Assembly: GCA_030693335.1 (NCBI GenBank)
Contig: JAUYAU010000014.1
Span: forward strand, 1 to 64,000
DNA from: Sulfuricurvum sp.
GTDB taxonomy: Bacteria > Campylobacterota > Campylobacteria > Campylobacterales > Sulfurimonadaceae
DNA length: 64,000 nt
Direction of reading: 5' to 3'
Shown: in pieces, positions 54,657 to 63,972 of the stretch
How the letters are laid out: each line of letters begins with the position of its first letter
Numbering within the stretch: the first letter of the stretch is position 1
Notes under the pieces: generated by a model
Seen by the model: only the letters and a program-made list of their open reading frames with translations
Database searches by the model: none
Told to the model about the DNA's origin: nothing
Made by a program: the position numbers and the translations under genes

Positions 54657-55207
54657 TGCATCAATTTGATCGATGGACCCTCGATACTATTAGAGCCGAG
54701 GGCGCATCGATGAGTTGGTTTGAAGAACAGCGATTTGAGTGGATTCCCCAAATAGCCAGTGCTATGGATCAAATTATGCAGGGACGTACCATCGTTCTTG
54801 TTACAGATTCACAACGTCGCTGGTTTTCTCACTACATTACTGAAACGATCAATAAAAAGATTAAAGAACGTCCTATGATTCCGATTGTCTATTTGGATGG
54901 TTTGTATCCACATATTGATCAATTGGTCGATGCAGAGGCGATGGAGACGCTTAGTGATATGCTTGACCTCTCCTACAAAGGAGAATATTTTTTTTGGTAC
55001 ATCGGTAAAGGTGGTGATGAACGCCGTGCGGATATTGTCAAGCGAACCGATAATGCCCTGATGTGGATTATGGATGAAAACTATCCAAATGCCTTAAGCA
55101 TACGATCCTATGATCCTTTGATCGACATTAAATTGTTACAACTTTATCGTTTATTTGATAAAACGCTTTCTGCTGTTTTATTTGGGGAGATTGATGTTCA
55201 CGCCTAG
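54656..55207 (+). CDS. hobA: HobA, DnaA-oriC initiation regulator of Campylobacterota
   Basis: 183 aa. It resembles Helicobacter HobA along its length: TDSQRRWFSHYITETIN, ERPMIPIVYLDGLYP, KGEYFFWYIGKG and DIKLLQLYRLFDKTLSAVLF. HobA binds domain I of DnaA and promotes assembly at oriC, the role DiaA has in E. coli. The position lysC-hobA-holB-folP matches Helicobacter, which supports the call. Confidence 0.88.
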   Translation: MHQFDRWTLDTIRAEGASMSWFEEQRFEWIPQIASAMDQIMQGRTIVLVTDSQRRWFSHYITETINKKIKERPMIPIVYLDGLYPHIDQLVDAEAMETLSDMLDLSYKGEYFFWYIGKGGDERRADIVKRTDNALMWIMDENYPNALSIRSYDPLIDIKLLQLYRLFDKTLSAVLFGEIDVHA

Positions 55208-55817
55208 TGGAGGCTCTATCTTAATCACAGAGCATTTCGAAGAGAAATCACTGGAAATTGAACAAGAAATTTTACCCTTGCGTTGCGTTCGTTTTATACG
55301 AGAAGATTTTAAAATAGAAGATGCCAAAGAGGTTATTAGCGAAGCGTACAAAAGTGAATCTCAAACAAAAACACTGATTTTAGGTGCCAAAAGTTTCACC
55401 ATACCCGCACAGAACGCTTTGCTTAAAATTTTAGAAGAACCTCCGCCTAATATTGCTTTTTTACTGCTAGCTCCCAATAAAAGTACTTTTTTACCTACGG
55501 TTCGTTCACGTTTGTCATTGACTCAAGAGCACAGCCAGCGGCACCATGAACCGATTTCGCTGAATCTTCGTACTTTGGATCTGTCGAGTATGTTCTCGTG
55601 GCTAAAAGAACATGAGAAATTTAAGAAGCATGAAGCCAAAGAACTCATTGAACACCTCTTCTATCATGCGGTTCATATTGAGGGCTTGTCTCTGACAACG
55701 GCTCAAATAGAAGGATTTGATAAAGCGTTTAGACTCATTGATCTTAATGCACGGGTGCAAAATGTGTTAGTGATGATCTTGATGAATTTTCTCAAAGAGG
55801 TGAAACGTGTACGTTGA
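55194..55817 (+). CDS. holB: DNA polymerase III subunit delta' (short form)
   Basis: About 207 aa, well below the E. coli length of 334. The recognisable core is LILGAKSFTIPAQNALLKILEEPPPNIAFLLLAP, the NALLKxLEEPP motif of clamp-loader subunits. No Walker A or zinc cluster is present, as is usual for delta'. The C-terminal collar appears reduced. The start is ATG 55194, inside hobA; the ORF-track start is a shadow extension. It overlaps folP. Confidence 0.85.
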   Translation: MFTPSGGSILITEHFEEKSLEIEQEILPLRCVRFIREDFKIEDAKEVISEAYKSESQTKTLILGAKSFTIPAQNALLKILEEPPPNIAFLLLAPNKSTFLPTVRSRLSLTQEHSQRHHEPISLNLRTLDLSSMFSWLKEHEKFKKHEAKELIEHLFYHAVHIEGLSLTTAQIEGFDKAFRLIDLNARVQNVLVMILMNFLKEVKRVR

Positions 55818-56946
55818 GCATCTTTCCTCTACGATCAATCTTAAAGCGGCTCTGGAAGCATTAAAAGTTGATGCAGGTGGAGTATCAATCTTACGGGACA
55901 AGGGAAAAATTCATCTTATTAAGATTCTAGATTTACACGTGGGTGCAGCCAATATACTTAAACAAGATGCTCTGAGTATCGGTGCTGATCTAGCGGTGCC
56001 AAGGGGGACAGTGACCGCACTTGAACCCAAAGTCAATGCCATTTTAATTGCAAACGAAAGACAGCTTCAGCTTTTGGTTAAAAAAGAAAAAGCACAACCT
56101 TTTGGACTCAAAGCATTAGCTTACGAATTGGAACGGCATTGTCATGGGCAAAGTACCTTAGACATTGAAATTATGGGTATTATCAATGCCAATGATGATA
56201 GTTTTTATGCTCAGAGCCGATTTAAAGAGGCACAAGCGATTGAAAAAATTGAGATGATGATTGAGCACGGGGCTCATATTATTGATATTGGAGGTGTTTC
56301 GAGCCGTCCTGACAGTCAAAGGGTAAGTGCCCAAGAGGAACTGTTACGGGTACGTCCGATCATTGACAGTTTGTATGCACAGCGTATGAATGAAAAAGTG
56401 CGTTTGAGTTTGGATAGTTTTGAGCCCTTGGTTATTGCATACGCTCTTGAAAAAGGGTTTAGCATTGTGAATGATATTACAGGTCTGTCCAATGATCAGG
56501 TGGCGCAGTTGTGTGGAGATTATAATGCAACGGCTGTCATCATGCACATGCAAGGAAACCCTCAAACAATGCAAGAAAATCCGAATTATGGCTCCGTTCT
56601 TCATGAAGTAGGGCAGTTTTTTGAGCAACGGCTAGAAAAAGCCGAAAAGTTCGGTATTCAAAATGTTATTCTCGACTGCGGAATCGGTTTTGGGAAACGT
56701 TTAGAAGACAATTTGGCACTTATTACCCACCAAAAACATTTTTTACGTTTTAAAAAACCGCTGCTTGTAGGTGCCAGTCGTAAATCAATGATTAATCAGC
56801 TTGTTCTCTCATCAAGTGAAGAGCGTTTGAGCGGTACGCTGGCCATTCATCTCAAAGCGATTGAGGAGGGTGCCAGTATCGTGAGAGTACATGATGTAAA
56901 AGAACATACACAGGCAATAAACGTATGGAAGGCACTACGCGGATGA
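55807..56946 (+). CDS. folP: Dihydropteroate synthase with N-terminal extension
   Basis: 379 aa; condenses pterin pyrophosphate with p-aminobenzoate in folate synthesis. The TIM-barrel domain begins only near residue 137, with IEIMGIINANDDSFYAQSRF (usual form GILNVTPDSF), followed by HIIDIGGVSSRPDS and FGKRLEDNLALI. The first 135 residues are an extra domain also typical of epsilon FolP. GTG start 55807 lies inside holB. The 3' end overlaps the antiporter gene. Confidence 0.92.
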   Translation: MYVEHLSSTINLKAALEALKVDAGGVSILRDKGKIHLIKILDLHVGAANILKQDALSIGADLAVPRGTVTALEPKVNAILIANERQLQLLVKKEKAQPFGLKALAYELERHCHGQSTLDIEIMGIINANDDSFYAQSRFKEAQAIEKIEMMIEHGAHIIDIGGVSSRPDSQRVSAQEELLRVRPIIDSLYAQRMNEKVRLSLDSFEPLVIAYALEKGFSIVNDITGLSNDQVAQLCGDYNATAVIMHMQGNPQTMQENPNYGSVLHEVGQFFEQRLEKAEKFGIQNVILDCGIGFGKRLEDNLALITHQKHFLRFKKPLLVGASRKSMINQLVLSSSEERLSGTLAIHLKAIEEGASIVRVHDVKEHTQAINVWKALRG

Positions 56947-58109
56947 TGAGTAATAGTGTTGTAATCGTTACGTTATCATTATTGATAATGTTTTCTCCTT
57001 TTTTATCGAGGGTGACCAAAGTTCCTGTCGTCGTTGTGGAAATCTTATTAGGGAGTATCGCGGCTTATTTTGGCTTTTTAGTTGAGAATGAACTTTTTAA
57101 GATTATCGCTAAAGTTGGATTTTTATATTTGATGTTTTTAGCAGGGATGGAAGTAAATCTCAAAGAATTCGGGTTCGCAAAATCTTCCTTATTACGTCGT
57201 ACAATTATCTATTTTGTCATGTTGTATGGGTGTTCTTTTAGCTTGTATCTTTATTTTGATTTAAGCGCTGTGTATCTTGTGGCTTTCCCAATTTTTTCCT
57301 TGGGTATGTTGATGGCATTGGTCAAAGAATATGGCAAAGAGAAGCCATGGCTAGCATTGGCATTAAACATCGGGATTATTGGCGAGCTGGTGAGTATTAT
57401 GGCTTTAACGATTCTAAGCGGTGGATTGGAATACGGCTATAATCGAGAATTTGCAATGACTTTGGGGGGACTATTTGCCTTTTTGATCGGTTTCATCCTC
57501 TTTTTTAGAGGTATTCGTATTTTATTTTGGTGGTATCCTGGACTCAAAACGCTTATTATGCCGCATGATGATGGGAAAGATCAGGATATCCGTTTTTCGA
57601 TGTCGTTGATGTTTATCTTGGTTGCAGGGATGTTGTATCTGAAAATAGACGTTGTTTTGGGCGCTTTTTTAGCAGGAACCTTTATCGCGACGTATTTTAA
57701 ACATAAAACAGAGTTACCTGAAAAACTATCCTCTTTTGGATTTGGATTTTTGGTTCCTATCTTTTTTATACACGTTGGATCAACGGTTGCTTTGGAAGCG
57801 TTTACCGATATCAAAATATTACAAATGGCTTTTTTAATAGCAAGTGCCATTATAGGAATTCGACTTATAAGTTCATTGGTGGCTTATTTGGGATATTTGG
57901 GGTTGAAAAATACCATTCTTTTCTCTTTGAGTGATTCTATGCCGTTGACGTTCACGGTCGCAATTGCAACTTTGGGGTATCAAGCGGATGCGATTAGTCA
58001 TAATGAGTACTATGCATTCATTGTAGCGAGTATGGGAAGTGGTATTTTTTTGATGATTCTGATAAAAATACTCCATTCCTGTTTCTATCCTAAAGAGGTA
58101 AAAGAATAA
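56943..58109 (+). CDS. CPA2-family cation:proton antiporter
   Basis: About 388 aa with 11-12 membrane segments and no C-terminal TrkA-N domain. VPVVVVEILLGSIAAYFG and GFLYLMFLAGMEVNLKEF are the typical early helices of the KefB/NapA-like Na+/H+ exchanger fold; VVLGAFLAGTFIATYFK is a later one. The exchanged ion is not decided by the sequence. The start is ATG 56943, overlapping the folP stop; 56946 or 56925 are alternatives. Confidence 0.85.
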   Translation: MMSNSVVIVTLSLLIMFSPFLSRVTKVPVVVVEILLGSIAAYFGFLVENELFKIIAKVGFLYLMFLAGMEVNLKEFGFAKSSLLRRTIIYFVMLYGCSFSLYLYFDLSAVYLVAFPIFSLGMLMALVKEYGKEKPWLALALNIGIIGELVSIMALTILSGGLEYGYNREFAMTLGGLFAFLIGFILFFRGIRILFWWYPGLKTLIMPHDDGKDQDIRFSMSLMFILVAGMLYLKIDVVLGAFLAGTFIATYFKHKTELPEKLSSFGFGFLVPIFFIHVGSTVALEAFTDIKILQMAFLIASAIIGIRLISSLVAYLGYLGLKNTILFSLSDSMPLTFTVAIATLGYQADAISHNEYYAFIVASMGSGIFLMILIKILHSCFYPKEVKE

Positions 58110-58130
58110 TGCTTTTCAGGGAAAAAAAGG

Positions 58131-58136
58131 TACAAT
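58131..58136 (+). promoter_or_regulatory. Possible -10 of motAB
   Basis: AAGGTACAATCG lies 64 bases before the motA GTG. It is a sigma70-type box; no clear sigma28 or sigma54 motif was seen. Confidence 0.35.
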
Positions 58137-58199
58137 CGAGCATTTAATGGATAATTTCAAATGTAAAGATTGCGCTAAGTTAAAAGAAGAGGAGTTTTT

Positions 58200-58970
58200 G
58201 TGGATTTAACAGTTATTTTGGGGCTGATCATAGCGGTTGCTTCGATAAGTACGGGTGATATTATTGACGGCGGAAATCCTCTGCACATTATCCATTTAGC
58301 GTCTCTTATTGTTATTTTTCCCACTACTATGGCAGCGGCGGCAGTTGCAACAGATGGCGAGTATGTTAGAGGTGCTTTTAAAAATCTTGGAATGGTATTT
58401 AAAAAGTCACCCATCAATTTAGAAGAACGTATTAAAGAGCTTGTAGAATTGGCTCTAATGGCACGCCGCGACGGACTTCTTTCTCTGGAAAAAAGAGTCT
58501 CAGAATTGGATAATGAGTTCTTAAAACAAGGCCTTAGTATGGCGGTTGATGGTAATGAGATTGATACGATCACAGAGACGCTTGAAGCAACCATCGAAGA
58601 GACAGAACATTATTGGCATGGATGTGGGCACTATTGGATTCTTGCAGGAGAGACATCTCCGGTTATGGGTCTTATTGGAGCCGTTTTGGGTCTTATTTTG
58701 GCACTTCAGAAGCTTGATAATCCTGCTGAAATGGCAGCAGGTATTGCAGGGGCATTTACGGCAACGGTTACAGGAATTTTTTCTTCATATGTTATGCTTG
58801 GACCATGGGGACGTAAGATGATTGCAAAATCACACCACATTGTCAAAGAACAAAAGCTGATGCTAGAGGGGATAATCGGTATTGTACATGGCGATAATCC
58901 GCGTACCCTAGAAGCAAAACTACTTAATTTCCTCTCACCTGCAGAAGAAAAGCACAGTCAATTTACGTGA
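58200..58970 (+). CDS. motA: Flagellar motor stator protein MotA
   Basis: 256 aa with four membrane segments and the large cytoplasmic loop (ERIKELVELALMARRDGLLSLE). TM3-4 region TSPVMGLIGAVLGLILALQKL and AFTATVTGIFSSYVMLGPWG carries the conserved prolines and the proton-path Ala/Thr. The GTG start is supported by GAGGAG. It is 11 bases before motB. Confidence 0.95.
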   Translation: MDLTVILGLIIAVASISTGDIIDGGNPLHIIHLASLIVIFPTTMAAAAVATDGEYVRGAFKNLGMVFKKSPINLEERIKELVELALMARRDGLLSLEKRVSELDNEFLKQGLSMAVDGNEIDTITETLEATIEETEHYWHGCGHYWILAGETSPVMGLIGAVLGLILALQKLDNPAEMAAGIAGAFTATVTGIFSSYVMLGPWGRKMIAKSHHIVKEQKLMLEGIIGIVHGDNPRTLEAKLLNFLSPAEEKHSQFT

Positions 58971-58981
58971 TGAGCAACTAG

Positions 58982-59821
58982 ATGGCAAAGAAAAAAGCTA
59001 AAAAATGCCCAGAGTGTGAGGTATGTGAGAAGTGGGCAGTTCCAACTGCTGATTTTTTCAGTCTTTTGTTGGCATTGTTTATTGCATTGTATGCGCTTGC
59101 TTCCGTTAATAAAGAGAAAGTGAAGGCATTAAAAGAAGAATTCGTCAAAATTTATGATTATACCCCTGCGCCTGAGGAGATAAGTCCCGTATTGCCGATG
59201 AATCCAGAGTCTGCTGATGAATCTGAAAAATCAAGCGTAGGGAAAATGCCGGTTTCGCAAGGCGGAGCATTATTAGAAAACACTTCTACAATGGGTGATG
59301 GGATAGAGCAAGCGAGCAGTGACCAAGAAGCCCAAATGCAAAATATTTCTGCGGGTGAAGGTGCTTTGGATCAAACAATGGATGGTGTATTATTAAAACT
59401 TCCTGCAACGATTCCATTTAGAGGGTCAAATGCCAGCATAGATGATCAAGAAATGCGTCTTTTTATTAAAAGAGTTGCAGATATTATAAACAGACTTCCC
59501 CCAACTGTGGATATATCAGTACGTGGATACACAGATAATTTAGTTCTTCCAAGAGGATCACAGTACCGTGATAATCTTGATTTATCGAGTGCCAGAGCGG
59601 CAACTGTCGTACGTGAGCTTATTCAAAACGGTGTTGCTGCTGATCGTCTTTCTAGTGCAGGATTTGGAGCAGCAAAGCCACTGGCGAGAAATTCCAGTGA
59701 AGCCAATCGTGCTAAAAACAGACGGGTTGAGTTTTACATGTTTGTATCGAATGATAAAAAGTTAGACAAAGAAAAACAGCAGAATATTTTAGATTCACTG
59801 GCGAAGCTTCCTCAAAAATGA
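58982..59821 (+). CDS. motB: Flagellar motor stator protein MotB
   Basis: 279 aa. The single TM with the proton-binding Asp is in VPTADFFSLLLALFIALYA (Asp24). An OmpA-like peptidoglycan-binding domain is C-terminal (VDISVRGYTDN, RRVEFYMF). The cytoplasmic N-terminus has a cysteine cluster, CPECEVCE. A hairpin covers its stop codon. Confidence 0.95.
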   Translation: MAKKKAKKCPECEVCEKWAVPTADFFSLLLALFIALYALASVNKEKVKALKEEFVKIYDYTPAPEEISPVLPMNPESADESEKSSVGKMPVSQGGALLENTSTMGDGIEQASSDQEAQMQNISAGEGALDQTMDGVLLKLPATIPFRGSNASIDDQEMRLFIKRVADIINRLPPTVDISVRGYTDNLVLPRGSQYRDNLDLSSARAATVVRELIQNGVAADRLSSAGFGAAKPLARNSSEANRAKNRRVEFYMFVSNDKKLDKEKQQNILDSLAKLPQK

Positions 59822-59833
59822 GGAAGAGCTTTT
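59807..59833 (+). terminator. Hairpin at the motB stop
   Basis: CTTCCTC (59807-59813), loop AAAAAT, GAGGAAG (59820-59826), followed by AGCTTTT. The stop codon lies in the stem, so termination would occur right after translation ends. Confidence 0.5.
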
Positions 59834-60350
59834 AGGGAAGAACGGTAGCTTTTAGAATTTTTTGAGCTTGAACCGGTTTATCATTATTGGTTTGAACATT
59901 ATTGAGTTTTCCAATGACATCCATTCCTCCAACAACTTTTCCAAATATAGTATGATAGCCATTGAGCCAGGGAGTAGGCGCTGTTGTAATAAAGAATTGA
60001 CTTCCATTGGTTCGTGGACCTGCATTTGCCATGGCCAAGATACCTGCCTTGTCAAAAACGACCCCTGATTTAAACTCATCTTTGAATGGTTTTTTCCATA
60101 TTGATTCTCCACCTGCACCGGTACCGGTCGGATCGCCACCTTGTATCATGAAGTTTTTAATAATACGATGAAAAGTAAGACCATTGTAGTAGCCATTTTT
60201 GACATGTGTTGTGAAATTTTCAACCGCAAGGGGTGCAATATCTTCATACAGTTCAAGAATCACTTCGCCCTGAGTAGTTTGCAGTGATACTTTTGGATGA
60301 GCGGCTAATAGAAAGCTTGAAGCAAGGACTAAAGACAGTAATATACGCAT
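59832..60350 (-). CDS. Periplasmic cyclophilin-type peptidyl-prolyl isomerase
   Basis: 172 aa with a signal peptide (RILLSLVLASSFLLAAHP). Cyclophilin motifs FHRIIKNFMIQGGDPTGTG and GSQFFITTAPTPWLNGYHTIF are intact, including the catalytic Arg. It likely helps fold periplasmic or outer-membrane proteins. It follows msrB on the minus strand, 10 bases apart. Confidence 0.93.
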   Translation of the reverse strand: MRILLSLVLASSFLLAAHPKVSLQTTQGEVILELYEDIAPLAVENFTTHVKNGYYNGLTFHRIIKNFMIQGGDPTGTGAGGESIWKKPFKDEFKSGVVFDKAGILAMANAGPRTNGSQFFITTAPTPWLNGYHTIFGKVVGGMDVIGKLNNVQTNNDKPVQAQKILKATVLP

Positions 60351-60360
60351 TAAATAACTC

Positions 60361-60756
60361 CTAAGTTCGTGGTTTGAAGTCTAAACAGACTGAATTAATA
60401 CAATAACGAAGACCCGTTGTTTTTGGACCGTCAGGAAAAACGTGTCCTAGATGGGCATCACAGGCAGCACAGAGCACTTCAACACGAATCATACCATGAG
60501 CTGTGTCGCGCTTCTCTGTGATAGCCTTAGAGTCTATAGGGCTATCGTAGCTTGGCCAACCTGTCCCTGAGTCAAACTTCGTGCTTGAATCAAACAGTGG
60601 AGTCCCACAACAGACACAAGTATAGATCCCATCTGCTTTAAAGTTGGCATACTCACCGCTAAATGCAGGTTCTGTACCGTGTTGACGTGCAACGAAATAG
60701 GCTTCTGGTGATAATTCCTCACGCCATTGGCTATCAGACTTGATAATTTTTGCCAT
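60361..60756 (-). CDS. msrB: Peptide-methionine (R)-S-oxide reductase
   Basis: 131 aa, cytoplasmic; repairs oxidised methionine. Zinc-binding CxxC pairs are in [11 protein letters not shown] and [10 protein letters not shown]. The catalytic Cys is in [10 protein letters not shown], with [10 protein letters not shown] before it. No MsrA is fused. It lies directly after the helicase-like gene and before the cyclophilin gene. Confidence 0.95.
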   Translation of the reverse strand: MAKIIKSDSQWREELSPEAYFVARQHGTEPAFSGEYANFKADGIYTCVCCGTPLFDSSTKFDSGTGWPSYDSPIDSKAITEKRDTAHGMIRVEVLCAACDAHLGHVFPDGPKTTGLRYCINSVCLDFKPRT

Positions 60757-60757
60757 T

Positions 60758-62200
60758 TTACCCCTCCAAATGAGATTCGGAGATTATAGTGACCGTATCT
60801 GATGCGCGGCTTAATGCTAGGGGATAATAGAGGGGATCTTCGCAGTTTAGGTTAATAAGATAGCTATGCGGCACGTTTAGGCCACAAATATATTCAGGAG
60901 TAGTAAGAGTAATTTCTTCCAAATTGTCGTATTGCAAGCTGAATGTATTATTTAAAACTCTGCATTGAACCTGCAAATGGCTCTCAATGGCCTTTTTGTA
61001 TTCGACAATCATCTGTGCTGTGGGCAATATAATCATTATAAGATGACTGCTGGTGGTTTCGAGGTGAGTTTTTAACCCCATAAGCAAAGTAAAAAGAGCT
61101 CCTTTGGTATGAGAAAAAGTAACAGTATGGACAGCGGGGCTTCGATAAACCGTACTAAGTGTAAAAACTTCCATATTTATAGGATTAGTAACACCGCATA
61201 AAAGAAGCGACCGTGACCCTTTGCGTTCAAGAAGACGTTCCAACATCTGGGCAGGGAGCAAATGAACATCATCACAGGCAATAAGGGTACTTTCTTGGAA
61301 AAAGCGGGTTGTATCAATAGGTGTTTTTTCTTTTGATGGAGTATAAAAGTGCAATTGTGCAAGATTAAATTTTACGGCTGAAAATTCCATGAGCGCAATA
61401 AACTCATTACGCAGCAGTTCGCCGCTTAATTGAGTTGGTGTGATGATGAGGGCAGTTTCATCAGGATGTGCGAGTATATAGTTCATAATTTTTCGGATCA
61501 TTACGGTACTTTTTCCACTGCTGTGAGGTGCACACAAAGAAAGGATCGATCGGCTTTTTATCGGGGTATCTAAAAATACTTGCTGTTCATGTGAAAGAAA
61601 CGATCCAAAGGGCTCAGCAGACGTTGGCAGCAAGAGCGTGTGTGCATTGAGAGAGCCGATAACTTTCAATTTTGAGAATGGAGTGGATTGAAACTCGCAC
61701 AGGGCATGAAGTTTGGTTTTAACTTCAAGGGCGGTATCATCATTAAAAATTAGCCGCGCTTTGGGTAAGAGTTCATGAAAGGATGGGTTTAGCGTTTCGA
61801 ATTCAGCTTTTGTGAGGTTTTGCATCCAAAAAATACGTTCCATAGGAGTTGAATCAAAGGAAAGTACGTCTTGAAGCTTTTGGTAGATGGCTTTTTCAGT
61901 AGCTTCTATCTGAGTATGGGGTATTTTGGGTGTTTGGCGCGTTAGGCGTTTAATGCTGGCACCTTTAAGTTCTCGTAAACTCCATGAGAGCTTTTCACCC
62001 AGGTAAAGGCCATAATGGGGTAAGAACAGCAAAAGGTCAATTTTTGAATGACTTTCATGATGAAAAAGGGTGAAGTCAGTGAGCAGCACAGCATTTTCAC
62101 GAAGAATTAAAGGATTAAAAGCAGAAGTGTCACTTTTCATAGGAAGATTAGTGGGTATTTTTTTTGATGACGTCCAATGGGAGAAGAAAGAAAACAGCAA
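60758..62200 (-). CDS. NERD-like / SF1-helicase-like P-loop protein
   Basis: 480 aa, not matched to a named gene. The N-terminal part (about 25-110) has [21 protein letters not shown], similar to a nuclease-related (NERD) core but without the exact E-x-K. The central part has Walker [17 protein letters not shown] and Walker B-like [15 protein letters not shown]. The C-terminus [16 protein letters not shown] resembles SF1 helicase motif VI, with the second Arg changed to Ser. It could be a degenerate UvrD-type nuclease-helicase. TTG 62200 has GAGG upstream; ATG 62140 is an alternative start. Confidence 0.6.
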   Translation of the reverse strand: MLFSFFSHWTSSKKIPTNLPMKSDTSAFNPLILRENAVLLTDFTLFHHESHSKIDLLLFLPHYGLYLGEKLSWSLRELKGASIKRLTRQTPKIPHTQIEATEKAIYQKLQDVLSFDSTPMERIFWMQNLTKAEFETLNPSFHELLPKARLIFNDDTALEVKTKLHALCEFQSTPFSKLKVIGSLNAHTLLLPTSAEPFGSFLSHEQQVFLDTPIKSRSILSLCAPHSSGKSTVMIRKIMNYILAHPDETALIITPTQLSGELLRNEFIALMEFSAVKFNLAQLHFYTPSKEKTPIDTTRFFQESTLIACDDVHLLPAQMLERLLERKGSRSLLLCGVTNPINMEVFTLSTVYRSPAVHTVTFSHTKGALFTLLMGLKTHLETTSSHLIMIILPTAQMIVEYKKAIESHLQVQCRVLNNTFSLQYDNLEEITLTTPEYICGLNVPHSYLINLNCEDPLYYPLALSRASDTVTIISESHLEG

Positions 62201-62276
62201 AAAGAACCTCTTACTCTGATAATGGATAATTATAACCTATTTGGAAAAGAAAAAAGAGAAGAAAAGGATTTATGTT

Positions 62277-62295
62277 CCTGAGGGAAATCCTCAGG
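62277..62295 (-). terminator. Hairpin downstream of hup
   Basis: CCTGAGG-GAAAT-CCTCAGG is a perfect 7-bp stem. On the minus strand a pyrimidine-rich run (TCCTTTTCTTCTCTTTTTTC) follows after about eight bases, so it may end hup transcription. Confidence 0.5.
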
Positions 62296-62309
62296 GGAGA
62301 AAACGAAAA

Positions 62310-62594
62310 TTATTTTGCAGCAGCAACACTGTCTTTAAGACTTTTGCCCGGCTTGAACTTAGGAACCATTTTGTCAGAGGTAGTATACTTTTTAGTAGTA
62401 CCAGGTACTGTACCACTTTTACCTTTTTGAAGTGATGCTGCAAAACTTCCAAAACCTACCAAAGAAACTTCTTCTTTAGAAACAAGTGCTTCAGTTACTG
62501 CTTCTGTGAAAGCTTTAATAGCTGTTTCAGCTTCAATTTTAGTTTTGTAACCACCATTTTTTTGTACCAACTCTACGAATTGCGCTTTGTTCAT
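62310..62594 (-). CDS. hup: DNA-binding protein HU
   Basis: A 94-aa nucleoid protein. The HU pattern is complete: MNKAQFVELVQKNGG, VSLVGFGSFAA, and the DNA-wrapping arm through KSGTVPGTTKKYTTSDKMVP to KFKPGKSLKDSV. AAGGGTAAT precedes the ATG. A spacer of about 155 bases upstream likely holds its promoter. Confidence 0.96.
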   Translation of the reverse strand: MNKAQFVELVQKNGGYKTKIEAETAIKAFTEAVTEALVSKEEVSLVGFGSFAASLQKGKSGTVPGTTKKYTTSDKMVPKFKPGKSLKDSVAAAK

Positions 62595-62749
62595 TTATTA
62601 CCCTTAAGATTAGATAGATGACATTCACTTAAACCTCCTGCTTCAAGGGAAACAGAGAAGAAAGTAATTCAAACGCGAATACTTTAATATCTCTTAGCTT
62701 AAATTTATCTGTGTTTTTCTACTTTTGGACGAATCTTTTGCAAATTCGA

Positions 62750-62944
62750 CTATTTTGGAGTATTTTTGTTCTTTTTAACGTGTCTGAAGCTATTCGTTAA
62801 ATGTAAGAATGATTCTTTGAGGTATAGAGTCCAATAGCAATAATATTCATTAATTGACCACTTTAGAGAGGAAAACCGTCTTGATGAAATGGATAAAAAT
62901 ACATCATCTAAGCCATCTCGTTCTTGCTCGCTTAAAGTGTTCAT
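62750..62944 (-). CDS. Small protein of unknown function
   Basis: 64 aa, starting MNTLSEQERDGLDDVFLSISS. It begins one base after the stop of the XRE-type regulator, on the same strand and spaced like an operon partner. No signal peptide or membrane segment is seen; it is aromatic and basic at the C-terminus. I do not recognise a family with certainty, though the N-terminus resembles short hypothetical proteins of Campylobacterota. It has no clear ribosome site, so it may depend on coupling. Confidence 0.5.
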   Translation of the reverse strand: MNTLSEQERDGLDDVFLSISSRRFSSLKWSINEYYCYWTLYLKESFLHLTNSFRHVKKNKNTPK

Positions 62945-62945
62945 G

Positions 62946-63185
62946 TTATTTTCCCAATTTATTTATTTTTCGTACTACGCGAATAATCTCATCGTCTTCA
63001 AGCATGGCGAGCATTTCTATTACGGCTTTGGCCGCTTGGGGTTTGGCATTTCCCAATCTCCAGTCTTGGTAGGTTCGCATAGAAACATCCAACTTTTCAG
63101 CCATAATTTTTTGTGAAATCTTTTTACCATTGTGCTGCGCCTCCACAGCATTGTGGAGAAGATTAAACAGGTCATTGATTTCCAT
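62946..63185 (-). CDS. XRE-type helix-turn-helix regulator
   Basis: 79 aa. A helix-turn-helix is visible in KISQKIMAEKLDVSMRTYQDWRLGNAKPQ, the Cro/C1 pattern. It is a single-domain protein with a short helical tail. Target unknown; the 64-aa gene that follows suggests a small two-gene unit. Toxin-antitoxin type is possible but not supported by any recognisable toxin. Confidence 0.72.
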   Translation of the reverse strand: MEINDLFNLLHNAVEAQHNGKKISQKIMAEKLDVSMRTYQDWRLGNAKPQAAKAVIEMLAMLEDDEIIRVVRKINKLGK

Positions 63186-63266
63186 TATTAAATTGTAATG
63201 AGAGTTTTATAAAATAAACATTAAAGCGAATGTTTTATACGATTAATCGTATAAAATAATAAAAGG

Positions 63267-63935
63267 CTAGAGAAGATCAGTATAGTCATATTTGGATAAA
63301 TCGACGTAGAATTCTCCCTCTTTTTGAATAATACGGACATCACTGCCAAAGCGCTCTGAAAAACGGCGACGTACTAGTTTGCGGTCTTCGCTTCCAACGC
63401 CGATGAATTTTAAATAGCGTTTAAGTTCAATAACCCCTTTTGGCTCAATTGAGAGGGCGTTTGGTTGAGTTACATCGACATCATGCACGGTACTGCTATT
63501 GTTAGAAAGCATGAGTTTGGTACTAAGCACCTCTAAAATACTTTTCAGTTGTTCATCTTTGGCGGTGTAAATTTCTTCAATACGCGTACGCTCGGCGATC
63601 AACATATCTTCTTTGTCATTCGTCAGCCGATCTATTTTTGCTTCGAGTTCTTTTATTTTGAGTTTGAGGTAGTGATTTTCTTTTTGATAAAGAGAAATAA
63701 CCATACCAACGCTTGTTTTAGTAGATGTTGTTGGCGGAACATTTACGGCTGCTGTTTGTTTTGAAGACTCGTGTATTTCTTGCTGCTTTTCTTCATTTAG
63801 AGAACTGCGGGGAACTATAATATAGGTTACTCCTGATTCAATAATATAATTGAGCCGTTTGGTCCGAATCTTATTTTGTATCATCTCTTTGGACATTTTG
63901 AATGTTTTTGCGTATTCATCAATACTAAAGCGCAT
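63267..63935 (-). CDS. Putative DNA-binding coiled-coil protein
   Basis: 222 aa, not recognised by name. The N-terminus (MRFSIDEYAKTFKMSKEMIQNKIRTKRL) reads like a MerR/excisionase-type helix-turn-helix. The middle (about 80-135) is a coiled coil (LYQKENHYLKLKIKELEAKI). The C-terminus (KGVIELKRYLKFIGVGSEDR) is a small charged alpha/beta domain. No signal peptide. It could be a regulator or a nucleoid-associated protein. It is transcribed on the minus strand, with the hairpin at 63973 upstream. Confidence 0.65.
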   Translation of the reverse strand: MRFSIDEYAKTFKMSKEMIQNKIRTKRLNYIIESGVTYIIVPRSSLNEEKQQEIHESSKQTAAVNVPPTTSTKTSVGMVISLYQKENHYLKLKIKELEAKIDRLTNDKEDMLIAERTRIEEIYTAKDEQLKSILEVLSTKLMLSNNSSTVHDVDVTQPNALSIEPKGVIELKRYLKFIGVGSEDRKLVRRRFSERFGSDVRIIQKEGEFYVDLSKYDYTDLL

Positions 63936-63972
63936 GAGTTTTCCTTTTTTGGGTTAGCCAGTCTTGTTTTGG

